A stretch of DNA of 64,000 nt from the NCBI GenBank assembly GCA_009782555.1, contig WRIV01000007.1:62001-126000 (forward strand), written 5' to 3'. The position numbers were made by a program, and so were the translations under genes. The notes under the pieces are model-generated. The model made no database searches. It was not told the origin of the DNA and saw nothing but the letters and a program-made list of their open reading frames with translations. Shown here one piece after another: positions 17,301 through 24,728 of this stretch. The DNA comes from Treponema sp. Its GTDB lineage: Bacteria; Spirochaetota; Spirochaetia; Treponematales; Breznakiellaceae. Numbering within the stretch: the first letter of the stretch is position 1; each line of letters opens with the position of its first letter.

Positions 17301-17870
17301 CCCTATGAAAAAGGCCGTATACACTCAGGCGGAATAGAGCTAAAGGAGTCGGACAATACACATCTGCGCCGGCACATAGGTTATCTGGAACAACGCCCCT
17401 ATCTTTTCCATGCTTCCATACGCGAGAACATCCTTCTGGCGAAGGAAGATGCAGGGGAACAGGAAATGCTCGCCGCCGCCGCACACGCCCGACTGGACGG
17501 GTTTATCGCCACCTTGCCGGATGGCTATGACACTCTGGTGGGAGAAAACGGTTACAAACTTTCCGCCGGACAGCGGCAGCGCCTTGCCCTTGCGCGGCTT
17601 TTTTTACAGGACGCACCGGTAATTGTACTGGACGAAGCAACACAGAGCCTGGACACGGAAAACCGCGACAGCCTGTTCGCCGCATTAAAGGACTGGTGGG
17701 CCGATAAAACAGTGTTATACGTCACCCACGACAGCCACGGCCTGGCGGATATGGACAATATTCTGATTATGGAACAGGGCTGCTTGGTGGAACAGGGAAA
17801 CGAAGCGCAGCTGCTTAAAGCGGGCGGGCGTTATGCGAAAATGCACGCCATAGAACACAGTTTTTTTTAG
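14322..17870 (+). CDS. cydDC: Fused CydD-CydC ABC exporter
   Basis: One 1182-residue polypeptide holds two complete ABC exporter halves. The CydD half has membrane helices in residues 20-300, Walker A GVSGSGKTT near 368, signature LSGGERQLLA near 470 and Walker B VILLDEATRN. After an Ala/Pro-rich linker (about 570-605) the CydC half repeats helices, Walker A GSSGAGKTT, LSAGQRQRLALA and VIVLDEATQS. CydDC exports cysteine/glutathione or handles heme and is needed to assemble cytochrome bd. Two separate genes are usual in enterobacteria; fused forms are known elsewhere. The start at 14322 has only a weak ribosome site, and an ATG follows 3 bp later. Its end overlaps the next, convergent gene by 4 bp. 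Confidence 0.93.
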   Translation: MMDKNLMRESLRDRRNMAATVICGALGGICAAAQAWLLALLVATAFPGGIVLGDLQRPLVLLLAIIVLRGGLNWLEERCALSLGGSVQQNLRRRLLEKIDALGPVKIREQQYGEHLTMLTEGLDTLEVYFQKYLPQLFKCAILPVAFLIIIFPLDWPTGLIMVITAPLVPLFMSLIGQWTKHHTLRQWNALSQMGGYFQDIFEGLSTLKLFNRTAGQREKTADLSEGFRVTNLQVLKWGFLSALALEMLTTISIAMISVGLGLRLVYGGIDFRGALFLLFIAPEFYLPLRSLGTQYHNSLNGAAAAKSMFALLERKDDHTDGNANFCGDAGITFDNVSFVYEAGRPALDGVSFTLQAGEKLGLVGVSGSGKTTLLHLLAGFICPDSGSIRLGGQSLSSLSPQTLRNQIAFVSQDPYLFRGSLMDNIRLGSSDAGNAEIISLCRELGAHELFAALPQGYDTPVGQGGRALSGGERQLLAIARACLKDAPVILLDEATRNVDWQHNYSLQQALARVCRGKTVIVIAHRLQTLAGMDKLLVLEQGRIAQFGAFHELRAQPGALSRLLGQSAADWTATAAEDGTAAAVPAEPVPLLQTEPPAEPAAMAATPSSGSLMSRMLLLCRPYAALITGSSLLSASSIAANIALLGFSAYLISRASLSPPLWDLMTVIVAVRFFGISRAVLRYAERYISHDVTFRILTKLRLWYYDQMEKLSFVSLQKLGLGRVFKHIIGDVDILKFFYLRVLTVPVQALLILAAVSIFQGYYNWKLVLVIAAFFLLGGIICPYLLRRFLVKRRTDYNATRQVYSETLYDYINGLADQQIYGGTRHRLDTIENHGHKIKKERYYIGLWDSFASAISSLLANLALFAALLVMIPLVAAHQVSPLVLASVIWVMWASFEALQPVATMSEYLNLSRGALSGMEEAAARPREPERTGTRTLPAAGGLAVENLSFAYEEGQPLLRDLSFALQAGSKTALLGSSGAGKTTLLNLITGFLPYEKGRIHSGGIELKESDNTHLRRHIGYLEQRPYLFHASIRENILLAKEDAGEQEMLAAAAHARLDGFIATLPDGYDTLVGENGYKLSAGQRQRLALARLFLQDAPVIVLDEATQSLDTENRDSLFAALKDWWADKTVLYVTHDSHGLADMDNILIMEQGCLVEQGNEAQLLKAGGRYAKMHAIEHSFF

Positions 17871-18883
17871 GGTAATTTCATATCCCCCTCTTTAATCCAA
17901 TTCCTTTTTCGCATCCATTCCGATACAGCCAAACTAATGATAGCCGGCAAAACAAAGTGAACAGTTAAAATTTGAATGAATATCTGCGGAGTGTACCCCA
18001 TTGCCGCAAGAGTGCCAAATTGACCGACCAGTCCGGAGGTACCCATACCCGAACCAGCTGGAATATTTTCCATCTTAAAAACAGCGGTCGATACAGGCCC
18101 CGTAACCGCACTAGCTGCAATCGCCGGGATCCAGATAATTGGTTTTTTAATGATATTCGGCATTTGAAGCATCGATGTGCCTATCCCTTGAGAGATCAAT
18201 CCCGATACTTTGTTATCCCGGTAGCCGGCAACGGCAAAACCAACCATGTTTGCACAGCATCCTGCACAGGCCGCGCCTGCGGCAATACCGCTTAATCCAA
18301 GCATGATGCCCAGGGCGGCGCTGGAGATCGGAAGCGTTAAAACGATACCCATGATAACGGAAACAAGGATCCCCATAGGTACGGGCAGGAGATTTGTTGC
18401 AAATATTATCAGCCGGCCAATACTGGCCATAAATTCCGAAATAGCAGGGCCAATAAATATTCCAACGGATACTCCGGCAGCAATAGTAACAACGGGCGTT
18501 ATGATAATATCCACTTTTGTTTCTTTAGAGATGGCTTTTCCAAATTCCGCTCCTAATACCGCTGCAACAAATGCTCCAGCCGGCCCCCCGGCTTCATTTC
18601 CCACAAAGCCTGTTATAACTGAAGAAAACAATACTAAAGGCGGAGCTTTTAAACCAAAGGCAACAGCGGCGCCTATTGCCGATCCTACCATGGCCATGGC
18701 CTTTGGCCCCAGAGTCTCGGCCAATAAGGGAATCCCCAATTTACTGCCAACCTCTCTTAAAATTAAACCGACGATAAGGGAAGAAAAAAGCCCCAGTGCC
18801 ATGGCGCTCATAGCATCTACGCCGTATCTTTTTAAAGAGAATTCAATATCTTTCCTTGCCAAAAATAATTTTATTTTTTTCAC
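17867..18883 (-). CDS. PTS IIC-like membrane transporter (PTS_EIIC_2 family)
   Basis: A 338-residue hydrophobic protein with about nine helices and glycine-rich loops such as FVGNEAGGPAGAFVAA and GMGTSGLVGQFG. These match the PTS_EIIC_2 (YitT-unrelated) sugar permease-like family. No IIA or IIB partner is nearby, so the substrate and even phosphotransfer coupling are uncertain. The frame starts at a GTG (18883) with a poor ribosome site; a later Met near residue 25 is possible. It ends 4 bp inside the end of cydDC on the opposite strand. Confidence 0.75.
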   Translation of the reverse strand: MKKIKLFLARKDIEFSLKRYGVDAMSAMALGLFSSLIVGLILREVGSKLGIPLLAETLGPKAMAMVGSAIGAAVAFGLKAPPLVLFSSVITGFVGNEAGGPAGAFVAAVLGAEFGKAISKETKVDIIITPVVTIAAGVSVGIFIGPAISEFMASIGRLIIFATNLLPVPMGILVSVIMGIVLTLPISSAALGIMLGLSGIAAGAACAGCCANMVGFAVAGYRDNKVSGLISQGIGTSMLQMPNIIKKPIIWIPAIAASAVTGPVSTAVFKMENIPAGSGMGTSGLVGQFGTLAAMGYTPQIFIQILTVHFVLPAIISLAVSEWMRKRNWIKEGDMKLP

Positions 18884-18928
18884 AATAAACCCGGCCCTCG
18901 TTGAATAATAGTAACAGGCCTAAAAATC

Positions 18929-19354
18929 TTACTGTTTTTGGCTGACTTTGTCAAATTTGAAAAACCTCAAAAATTGCTTCACCTTTGTAATTGCGTGAAT
19001 AACAATCACCAATTGCAATGGGTGAGTAACAGCATGATGAATGCGAACTAATTGATCGCTGACACCGAAAACAAAAAGAATGACCGTCATCGTCAGCAGA
19101 AAAAACATGATAATTGTCACCAGCGTTATCTTGTTTCGCCTTAAGACTCCCCGGTTCAGTTTCAACACTGCTTTGGTCAGTCCCCAATGCTGCCAAATAT
19201 GGATAAGCATCAGCACATACCATGCCATGCTTACAATACAGTGGAATGATCCCCACGAATTCTCAGCAGACCTGGAAGAGGCAATTGATAGAACAAGACC
19301 TGCAAGCAAGAGTATATCTACCCATGCCTTTGAAGTACTATTTGTTTGTTTCAT
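18929..19354 (-). CDS. DUF4405-like His-rich membrane protein
   Basis: A 141-residue, four-helix membrane protein. Conserved-looking histidines lie inside or at the edges of helices (SFHCIVSM, LMLIHIWQHW, RIHHAVTHPL, VIHAITK), which suggests b-type heme ligation as in cytochrome b-like DUF4405 proteins. The ATG at 19354 has GGAG 6 bp upstream and is preferred to the Met at 19366. It overlaps the end of the ferredoxin gene, so the two should be co-translated and form a membrane-bound redox pair. No known function has been assigned to it here. Confidence 0.7.
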   Translation of the reverse strand: MKQTNSTSKAWVDILLLAGLVLSIASSRSAENSWGSFHCIVSMAWYVLMLIHIWQHWGLTKAVLKLNRGVLRRNKITLVTIIMFFLLTMTVILFVFGVSDQLVRIHHAVTHPLQLVIVIHAITKVKQFLRFFKFDKVSQKQ

Positions 19355-19574
19355 TGAATACTCCATGAGGACAGGTTTGTATACATTTTTTGCAATTGAT
19401 GCAATTTTCGGCGTTTATTATTTTGATATGTTTGTGCCACAAAACAACGATTTTTCCTATCACTTGTTTCGGACAGACATCAATGCATTTCCAGCAGGCT
19501 TCACAGTTATGGGTATTTATCCGCATATACCCTGTAGACCCTTTTTCTAATCTTCTGTTTAATCCTTTTTCCAT
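19338..19574 (-). CDS. Small two-[4Fe-4S] ferredoxin
   Basis: A 78-residue ferredoxin-like protein with two complete cluster motifs, CEACWKCIDVCP and CINCKKCIQTCP. The ATG at 19574 has AAAAGGAG 6 bp upstream, so it is preferred to the ATG at 19598. The protein is lysine- and arginine-rich at its N-terminus and has a 17-residue insertion with VVLWHKHIKII between the clusters. It overlaps the DUF4405-like gene by 17 bp. Its promoter region holds the tandem 11-bp repeats described at 19641. Confidence 0.88.
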   Translation of the reverse strand: MEKGLNRRLEKGSTGYMRINTHNCEACWKCIDVCPKQVIGKIVVLWHKHIKIINAENCINCKKCIQTCPHGVFNETNK

Positions 19575-19640
19575 TGCCGTCTCCTTTTCATGTTTCATTG
19601 ACCCTTTATCAAAAAGGATAGTTTTATAGTAGCCGGAAAC

Positions 19641-19669
19641 GGTAAACTCACGGTAAACAAAAGGTTAAA
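19641..19669 (-). promoter_or_regulatory. Tandem 11-bp-spaced direct repeats upstream of the ferredoxin-DUF4405 operon
   Basis: On the plus strand, GGTAAAC (19641), GGTAAAC (19652) and GGTTAAA (19663) recur exactly every 11 bp. This is the spacing expected for tandem OmpR/PhoB-type response-regulator monomers on one DNA face. The array is 67-95 bp upstream of the ferredoxin ATG. A possible -10 element (TATAAA on the minus strand, 19623-19628) lies just downstream. The core 21 bp also occurs at 22048-22066. Confidence 0.75.
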
Positions 19670-19735
19670 TCTTTATTAATTGATGCTTTTCCAGAATCTG
19701 TAGTTTAAAAAAAAATCAATGGTTTTTGAAAGAAC

Positions 19736-20443
19736 CTATCCTGTAAATTTGTATCCCGTTCCCCAGACGGTTTGTAAATGTACAGGTTCACCAGGATTTT
19801 TTTCGATTTTCTCCCTCAGGCGTTTGATATGTACCGCCACGGTTTTCATGTCGCCGTACATATCCTGTCCCCATATTTTGTCGTATAGCTGTTCTTTGCT
19901 GAATACAATTTCTCTGTTGGCGGCAAGAAAATACAGAAGCTCAAATTCTTTGCGGGTGAGAGTTATTTCGGCATCGTCGACAAAAATCTGATGAGTAGAA
20001 TTATTGATTCGAAGGTCGCCAAAATCAAGTTCGTCAACAGTTTTTGCCCCGTCTGATTTTTTCGTAAGCCGCGCGTAGCGGGCAATATGCGACTTTACTC
20101 TTGCCGTCAGTTCTGCCGGGGCAAATGGTTTGGTAATATAATCATCCGCTCCCAGCCCCAGTCCGCGCACCTTGTCAATATCTTCAATGCGGGCGCTTAC
20201 CATAAGAATGGGTATATCGACTTTTTCCCGGATTTCACGGCAGATTGTCATTCCGTCCTTGCCGGGGAGCATGAGGTCGAGCAGAATAAGAGCGAATTGT
20301 TCTTTTAACGCGCGTTCCATACCCTTGCGGCCGTTCTCTTCTACAACAACCTCAAAATTATCAATTTCCAGGTAATCCTTTTCCAGAGCGGCAATGTCGG
20401 GATCATCTTCAATGATCAAAATTCTTTTCTTTTCAGCCGCCAT
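19736..20443 (-). CDS. OmpR/PhoB-family response regulator
   Basis: A 235-residue two-domain regulator. The receiver domain has the acidic pocket IIEDDPD near residue 11, the phosphoacceptor Asp in LLDLMLPGKDG near residue 56, and the Thr/Ser and Lys (VSAR, KPFAP). The C-terminal winged helix shows LTRKEFELLYFLA, VAVHIKRLREKI and VWGTGYKF. It begins directly after the histidine kinase stop. Its probable targets are the two 11-bp repeat arrays that flank this operon. Confidence 0.95.
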   Translation of the reverse strand: MAAEKKRILIIEDDPDIAALEKDYLEIDNFEVVVEENGRKGMERALKEQFALILLDLMLPGKDGMTICREIREKVDIPILMVSARIEDIDKVRGLGLGADDYITKPFAPAELTARVKSHIARYARLTKKSDGAKTVDELDFGDLRINNSTHQIFVDDAEITLTRKEFELLYFLAANREIVFSKEQLYDKIWGQDMYGDMKTVAVHIKRLREKIEKNPGEPVHLQTVWGTGYKFTG

Positions 20444-21556
20444 TTATGCTACCCCTGTTTCAGCCGGCAAACGAATAACGATGACAAGGCCGCCGGGCTC
20501 GCCGTTCTCTGCATGAATGGTTCCGCCTGAACGTTCAATTATTTTCGAGCTGATGGCGAGTCCGAGACCCGAACCTTTGGTATGCCGGGACGGGTCGCTG
20601 CGGTAAAACACATTGAATAAATTGGGGAGCATATCCTCTTGTACACCGGGACCATCATCGGCAAGCCTGATCTGTACAAAATTATTATCAGAGGAAACGA
20701 TTATTTCCATACGTCCGGTTTCTTTTTCCCTGTACTTAACGCTGTTTTCCAATATGTTTACAATGACCCTCCTGAAATACGCTACATCTGCGAAAACAAA
20801 CACGTTTTCGCAGATGCTGTCAATGGCAATGTCAAGTCTGCGTATTGCGTATTCCTCCGCAAGTTCCTCAACAATGTCGGAAAGGGCCAGTGATATATCA
20901 AAACGGCCGGGAGAAAGCTGAAATTCGTTCATGTCGAGTTTAGAAAATAAAAAGAGCTGCTCTATCATGTGCCGCATCTCGCCGGTTTTGTTTTTTATCG
21001 TATGAAGATACTTATCCCGCATTTCCGGTGTCGATGCCACGCCGGATTCAATTCCGTCAAGATAGCCGTCAATGGTTGTAAGGGGGGTGCGTAAATCATG
21101 GGAAATACCCGCCAGCAATTCCCGGCGGTTTGCTTCGTCTTTTAAGCGGCGCTCGGCAGAAACTTCCAGCTGTGCCGCCATCAGGTTAAAAGCATCGCAG
21201 GCAGGACGGAACTCGTCATCGTTATCGTACTCAATACGGCAAGAAAGGTTGTTTTCCTGTATCTGCTTTACGCCATCGCTCAATATATCCAGAGGTTTGA
21301 TAATTCTTTTTGTCATACGACTGGTAAGAGTGCTGTTAATGATGCTAAAAACCACAATAAAGGCAATAAAACAAAAAATAAAAAGTAATCTGATCATTTT
21401 TCTGGCCCATTCAATATCAGGATGTTCCTGAAACAGCGGCGATCCAATTACAAAATGCACTGCTATGCGGGCAGTCAGAAATATTGCCGCTATGCAGCCA
21501 ATGGCTGTAAGAAGCGTTCGGATATTGGAAAAAAAGAGCCGGCGCTTTATGGTCAT
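20444..21556 (-). CDS. Membrane sensor histidine kinase
   Basis: A 370-residue kinase with two helices (about residues 12-35 and 55-80) bounding a short extracytoplasmic loop of roughly 25 residues. A HAMP domain follows, then the H-box ISHDLRTPLTT with the phosphorylated His, an N-box (NILENSVKY), and G boxes DDGPGVQ and GSGLGLAIS. The small outer loop argues against binding a large ligand; sensing may occur in the membrane or through the neighbouring DUF4405-like protein. Its ATG overlaps the stop of that gene (ATGA). Confidence 0.93.
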   Translation of the reverse strand: MTIKRRLFFSNIRTLLTAIGCIAAIFLTARIAVHFVIGSPLFQEHPDIEWARKMIRLLFIFCFIAFIVVFSIINSTLTSRMTKRIIKPLDILSDGVKQIQENNLSCRIEYDNDDEFRPACDAFNLMAAQLEVSAERRLKDEANRRELLAGISHDLRTPLTTIDGYLDGIESGVASTPEMRDKYLHTIKNKTGEMRHMIEQLFLFSKLDMNEFQLSPGRFDISLALSDIVEELAEEYAIRRLDIAIDSICENVFVFADVAYFRRVIVNILENSVKYREKETGRMEIIVSSDNNFVQIRLADDGPGVQEDMLPNLFNVFYRSDPSRHTKGSGLGLAISSKIIERSGGTIHAENGEPGGLVIVIRLPAETGVA

Positions 21557-22014
21557 TGTACCTTCCTGGGTTTTAATTTTAGCATATTTTTAATGGAAGC
21601 CCAATGAAGTTTAGCATGGAGAAATGACAGAATAAGGCAGGCCAGGGCAGAAATTGCATGTAAACGGTGCAGAGCCATTATTGAATGATCGATTGCTCTT
21701 CTGTTTATAATTCCGTGGCGTATTGAACTGTAACCGGATTGATGCGATGCAATGCCTGAAATGATAGCTACCGAAAACGCTATTATCAGTCCCATGGCCA
21801 ATCTGAACATATACCGTGCTTTTGGACTCAACTTGCCGCTGAACAGGCTTTTTATCAAGGATCCGAGCCATTTTCCATTCAACAGCAGGTGCATAATAAT
21901 TATGGGAATTATGGCAATTCCCAAACCGACATGTAGGGACGGATTGATTTTTGCTGCGGGACCCATTAGAATCATCAGCACCGCCAAACAAATAAATACT
22001 GGTTTTCTTTTCAT
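21553..22014 (-). CDS. DUF4405-like His-rich membrane protein, first gene of the two-component operon
   Basis: A 153-residue membrane protein with four helices. Histidines lie in or beside the helices: SLHVGLGIAI, IIIMHLLLNG, RAIDHSIMALHRLHAISAL and SFLHAKLHW. The longer open frame begins at 22176, but the ATG at 22014 gives a clean start (MKRKPVF). It is distantly similar in layout to the protein at 18929. It overlaps the kinase start by 4 bp, so sensor and membrane protein are co-made and may act together. A b-heme is plausible but not shown. Confidence 0.65.
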   Translation of the reverse strand: MKRKPVFICLAVLMILMGPAAKINPSLHVGLGIAIIPIIIMHLLLNGKWLGSLIKSLFSGKLSPKARYMFRLAMGLIIAFSVAIISGIASHQSGYSSIRHGIINRRAIDHSIMALHRLHAISALACLILSFLHAKLHWASIKNMLKLKPRKVQ

Positions 22015-22036
22015 GTATTTCAGTAAAGGATACAAT

Positions 22037-22076
22037 AGTAAACTGGCGGTAAACAAAAGGTTAAATTTTGGTAAAT
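22037..22076 (-). promoter_or_regulatory. Four tandem 11-bp-spaced repeats upstream of the two-component operon
   Basis: On the plus strand, AGTAAAC (22037), GGTAAAC (22048), GGTTAAA (22059) and GGTAAAT (22070) recur every 11 bp. The stretch from 22047 to 22066 matches the array at 19651-19670 almost base for base. It ends 23 bp before the ATG at 22014, a position suited to autoregulation of the operon by its own OmpR-type regulator. Confidence 0.75.
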
Positions 22077-22093
22077 TTTCTCCCGTGTCATTT

Positions 22094-22825
22094 TCACCGG
22101 CGGCAGAATAGGCGGTCTGCCGCGTCCACCAGCAGGAAGAGAGCAAGGGCGGCAACGGACAGACTAAGGATACCAAAGTACATCAGGGGATAATCCAGGC
22201 GCATCTGGCTGTCAGTGATATAGAAGCCCAGTCCCCTGTCCGTTCCGAAGGTTTCGGTAAAAAAAAGAGCCGAGAAGACAATGCCGATGGAAACCCGCAG
22301 AGAAGAGAAAATGGCCGGTAGTGTTGCCGGTAGGATTATGTGGATGAATTTTTCCCGAAAGCCTGCCTTGAGCGAAGTAAGCAGATCGTAATCCTCTTCC
22401 GGCACGGCGCGTACGGCATCACGGACAGAGAGGATCAACGGAAAAATTATGATCAGTACCAAAATAGTAATTTTGGAGGCTTCTCCCACGCCAAGAAGCA
22501 GCATAAGGATCGGCAGCAGGGTCAGCTTGGGCACAGGATAGGAAAAGTAAACCAGCGGTCCCAGCAGGCGATCTGCCCTGGGAAAATAGCCCAGTGGAAT
22601 ACCGGCCAGAAGGCCTAAAACTAGGGCGATGGACAGTCCGGCCAGGGCCCTTCCTACACTGGCGGCCAGGTGAACGGCCATACTTCCGGATACAGCCCTG
22701 GGCCAGGCGCTGTAAACTTCCAGCGGCGGGGGAAGGGCGTTCATTTGTAATACCATCGAGACTGCCTGCCAGATCAGGTTAAAAGCCAAAAAACCTCCCA
22801 GGATATAGCCGAGACCTTTAATCAT
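22094..22825 (-). CDS. NitT/TauT-type ABC transporter permease
   Basis: A 243-residue permease with about six helices and the EAA-type cytoplasmic loop (VPEEDYDLLTSLKAGFREKFIHIILPATLPAIFSSLR pattern, residues about 125-165). The start is the ATG at 22825, which overlaps the ATPase stop and has GGGAGG upstream. It is the last gene of a three-gene importer operon. The substrate class (sulfonate, nitrate, thiamine precursor) cannot be told from the permease. Confidence 0.88.
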   Translation of the reverse strand: MIKGLGYILGGFLAFNLIWQAVSMVLQMNALPPPLEVYSAWPRAVSGSMAVHLAASVGRALAGLSIALVLGLLAGIPLGYFPRADRLLGPLVYFSYPVPKLTLLPILMLLLGVGEASKITILVLIIIFPLILSVRDAVRAVPEEDYDLLTSLKAGFREKFIHIILPATLPAIFSSLRVSIGIVFSALFFTETFGTDRGLGFYITDSQMRLDYPLMYFGILSLSVAALALFLLVDAADRLFCRR

Positions 22826-23600
22826 GTACAGCCTCCCCCTGAGACATATCCTCAAACAGGAATCTTAGGCGCATAACCAGGGCGGCCTTGTCTTTTTCAT
22901 CGTTCCCGGGAAATTGGCCATTGATGATATGTTCACTTATACAGTGCTTCTGCGGGTGCAGGATCAGGATATAGCGGCCAAGGGAAACGGCCTCATGCAG
23001 ACTATGGGTGATTAACAGCGTAGTTACCCGGTGCTCGGCCCAAAGTTTTAGGAAAAGTTCCTGGGAAGATGCGGCTGTAAACGCGTCCAGGGCGGAGAAC
23101 GGCTCATCCAGCAGCAAGAGGTCCGGTCTGTGGATCAATGCCCGGGCCAGGGCTACCCGCTGTTTCTCCCCGCCGGAAAGTTCATCCGGGTAGCGGCGCA
23201 AGAACGGCTCCAGCCCCAGAGTCCGCAGGATGTCCTGGGCATCCGGAATATTAGTCCTATTTTTACCCGTCCCCACAGTCAGGGGCAAAAAGATATTCGC
23301 CTGTACAGTTTTCCAGGACAAAAGACCGTAATGCTGCGGTACATAGCCGATGCCAAATCCGGTAATTTTGGACAAAGGTTCTCCCCGGTGTTCAATACTG
23401 CCGGAATCCGGAAGTACAATACCCGCCAGAGCTTTTATCAGCGTGGATTTACCGCAGCCCGAAGGCCCAATAAGAATATGTATTTCCCCTTCTTCCAGTT
23501 CCAGAGAAAGATCATTCAGGGCCATAACTGAACCATAGCGGACACTGAGGTTACGAATGCTGATTTTCATGGAAGCCGGACGAATCGGGACGGGTGTCAT
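22818..23600 (-). CDS. NitT/TauT-type ABC transporter ATP-binding protein
   Basis: A 260-residue ATPase. Walker A is GPSGCGKSTL, the signature is LSGGEKQRVALARAL, Walker B is LLLLDEPFSALD, and the switch His is in LLITHSLHEA. The frame starts at an ATG that overlaps the stop of the binding-protein gene (ATGA), with a second Met ten codons in. The order binding protein-ATPase-permease is typical of this importer class. Confidence 0.92.
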   Translation of the reverse strand: MTPVPIRPASMKISIRNLSVRYGSVMALNDLSLELEEGEIHILIGPSGCGKSTLIKALAGIVLPDSGSIEHRGEPLSKITGFGIGYVPQHYGLLSWKTVQANIFLPLTVGTGKNRTNIPDAQDILRTLGLEPFLRRYPDELSGGEKQRVALARALIHRPDLLLLDEPFSALDAFTAASSQELFLKLWAEHRVTTLLITHSLHEAVSLGRYILILHPQKHCISEHIINGQFPGNDEKDKAALVMRLRFLFEDMSQGEAVHD

Positions 23601-24592
23601 TGTGGCAAACAGCTTCTATCAATAAGATCGCTAGCTTCCATATCAGCATTGATCAGACTGCGTTCAGCCAACCAGTCGATGACCATACGCACATCCTCTT
23701 CAGGCGGCAGAGCAGCAGGGGTATAGACGGTAAGCCTTGCTGCGCCGGCCAGCTTTGGGTTAAATCCCATCTGTTCCTCAAGAATATCCCAGATCGTACT
23801 AACCGGATTGCGGCTTAAGTAATCTACTCCCAGATTGTAAGAAACATACATTTTTTGGATCATCTCTTTCTTTTCTTCTATGGCTTGGCCGGTAAAGACA
23901 ATGCCTGTGATGGACAGCCCTAACTGCCTGTTGGAACTGATCACTTGGGCGCCTTCGATCTCCGCCATCAGGGCCAGAGGATCGGGCAGGCCGGTGGCTT
24001 CCACGCTGCCGCCCATGAGCATTTCATAACGAAGGGGAATTCTATTTATCTCAACTTTTTTTGCCTGTGCCGGATCAAGACCGGCGGCTTTCATCGTCAT
24101 GTCAACACAGAAGTCAATGACCGTATTCCGGGAAACGGCAATTCTGACGTTTTTTAGATCCGCCGCATCATTGACGCCGCTGTTAGGCCCTGAAATGATA
24201 TAAAAGGGAGCGTCGCAGCGGGAAGTCAGGTGCAGATCCATGCCGCCGTTTTTTTGCAGAACTGCCCCGGTATAATCAATTACCGCTCCGTCTACCTGTC
24301 CACTTTGCAGGGCGGCATCTCTTTCGTTGGCGGAAAAAAATTGAACAAGTTTGAGTTCCATGCCAGTGCCGGAAAAATAACCTTCCCTTTGAGCCACAGC
24401 CAGCGGCAGATAGTCCATGGAGGGCATCACCCCCAGCAGTAGAACAGATTGTTTGGCCGCCGGGCGATCCCCGGAACAAACCGGAATCGTAAAGACAACA
24501 GCCAGCAGCAAGAACAAGAGACGGCCGGAACGCAAAACCCTCACCGCTGCGTTTCCCAAAAGCCCGGTTCTGCCAACAGAAAATAAATTCAT
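23597..24592 (-). CDS. NMT1/ThiY-like ABC substrate-binding lipoprotein
   Basis: A 331-residue periplasmic binding protein. A signal peptide with a relaxed spirochaetal lipobox (VVFTIPVCSG) is followed by the family start LLGVMPSMDYLPLAVAQREGYF. The body has the two-lobed NitT/TauT pattern with KNVRIAVSRNTVIDF and YNLGVDYLSRNP. The ATG is preceded by AAGGAGGAATAACAAC. The substrate is unknown. It is divergent from the 4Fe-4S gene at 24729, with 136 bp between them in which I see no confident promoter. Confidence 0.85.
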   Translation of the reverse strand: MNLFSVGRTGLLGNAAVRVLRSGRLLFLLLAVVFTIPVCSGDRPAAKQSVLLLGVMPSMDYLPLAVAQREGYFSGTGMELKLVQFFSANERDAALQSGQVDGAVIDYTGAVLQKNGGMDLHLTSRCDAPFYIISGPNSGVNDAADLKNVRIAVSRNTVIDFCVDMTMKAAGLDPAQAKKVEINRIPLRYEMLMGGSVEATGLPDPLALMAEIEGAQVISSNRQLGLSITGIVFTGQAIEEKKEMIQKMYVSYNLGVDYLSRNPVSTIWDILEEQMGFNPKLAGAARLTVYTPAALPPEEDVRMVIDWLAERSLINADMEASDLIDRSCLPQ

Positions 24593-24728
24593 GTTGTTAT
24601 TCCTCCTTAGACCTTTTTGTTTTTTTCAAGCTTTTTACAAAACCAGCGGAACCTTGGAAAAGGCTCGACTTATTGTTTTTATAATGATATCCTATTCTAA
24701 ACTAATCCGTATAAAAGGAAAAGCCTTT

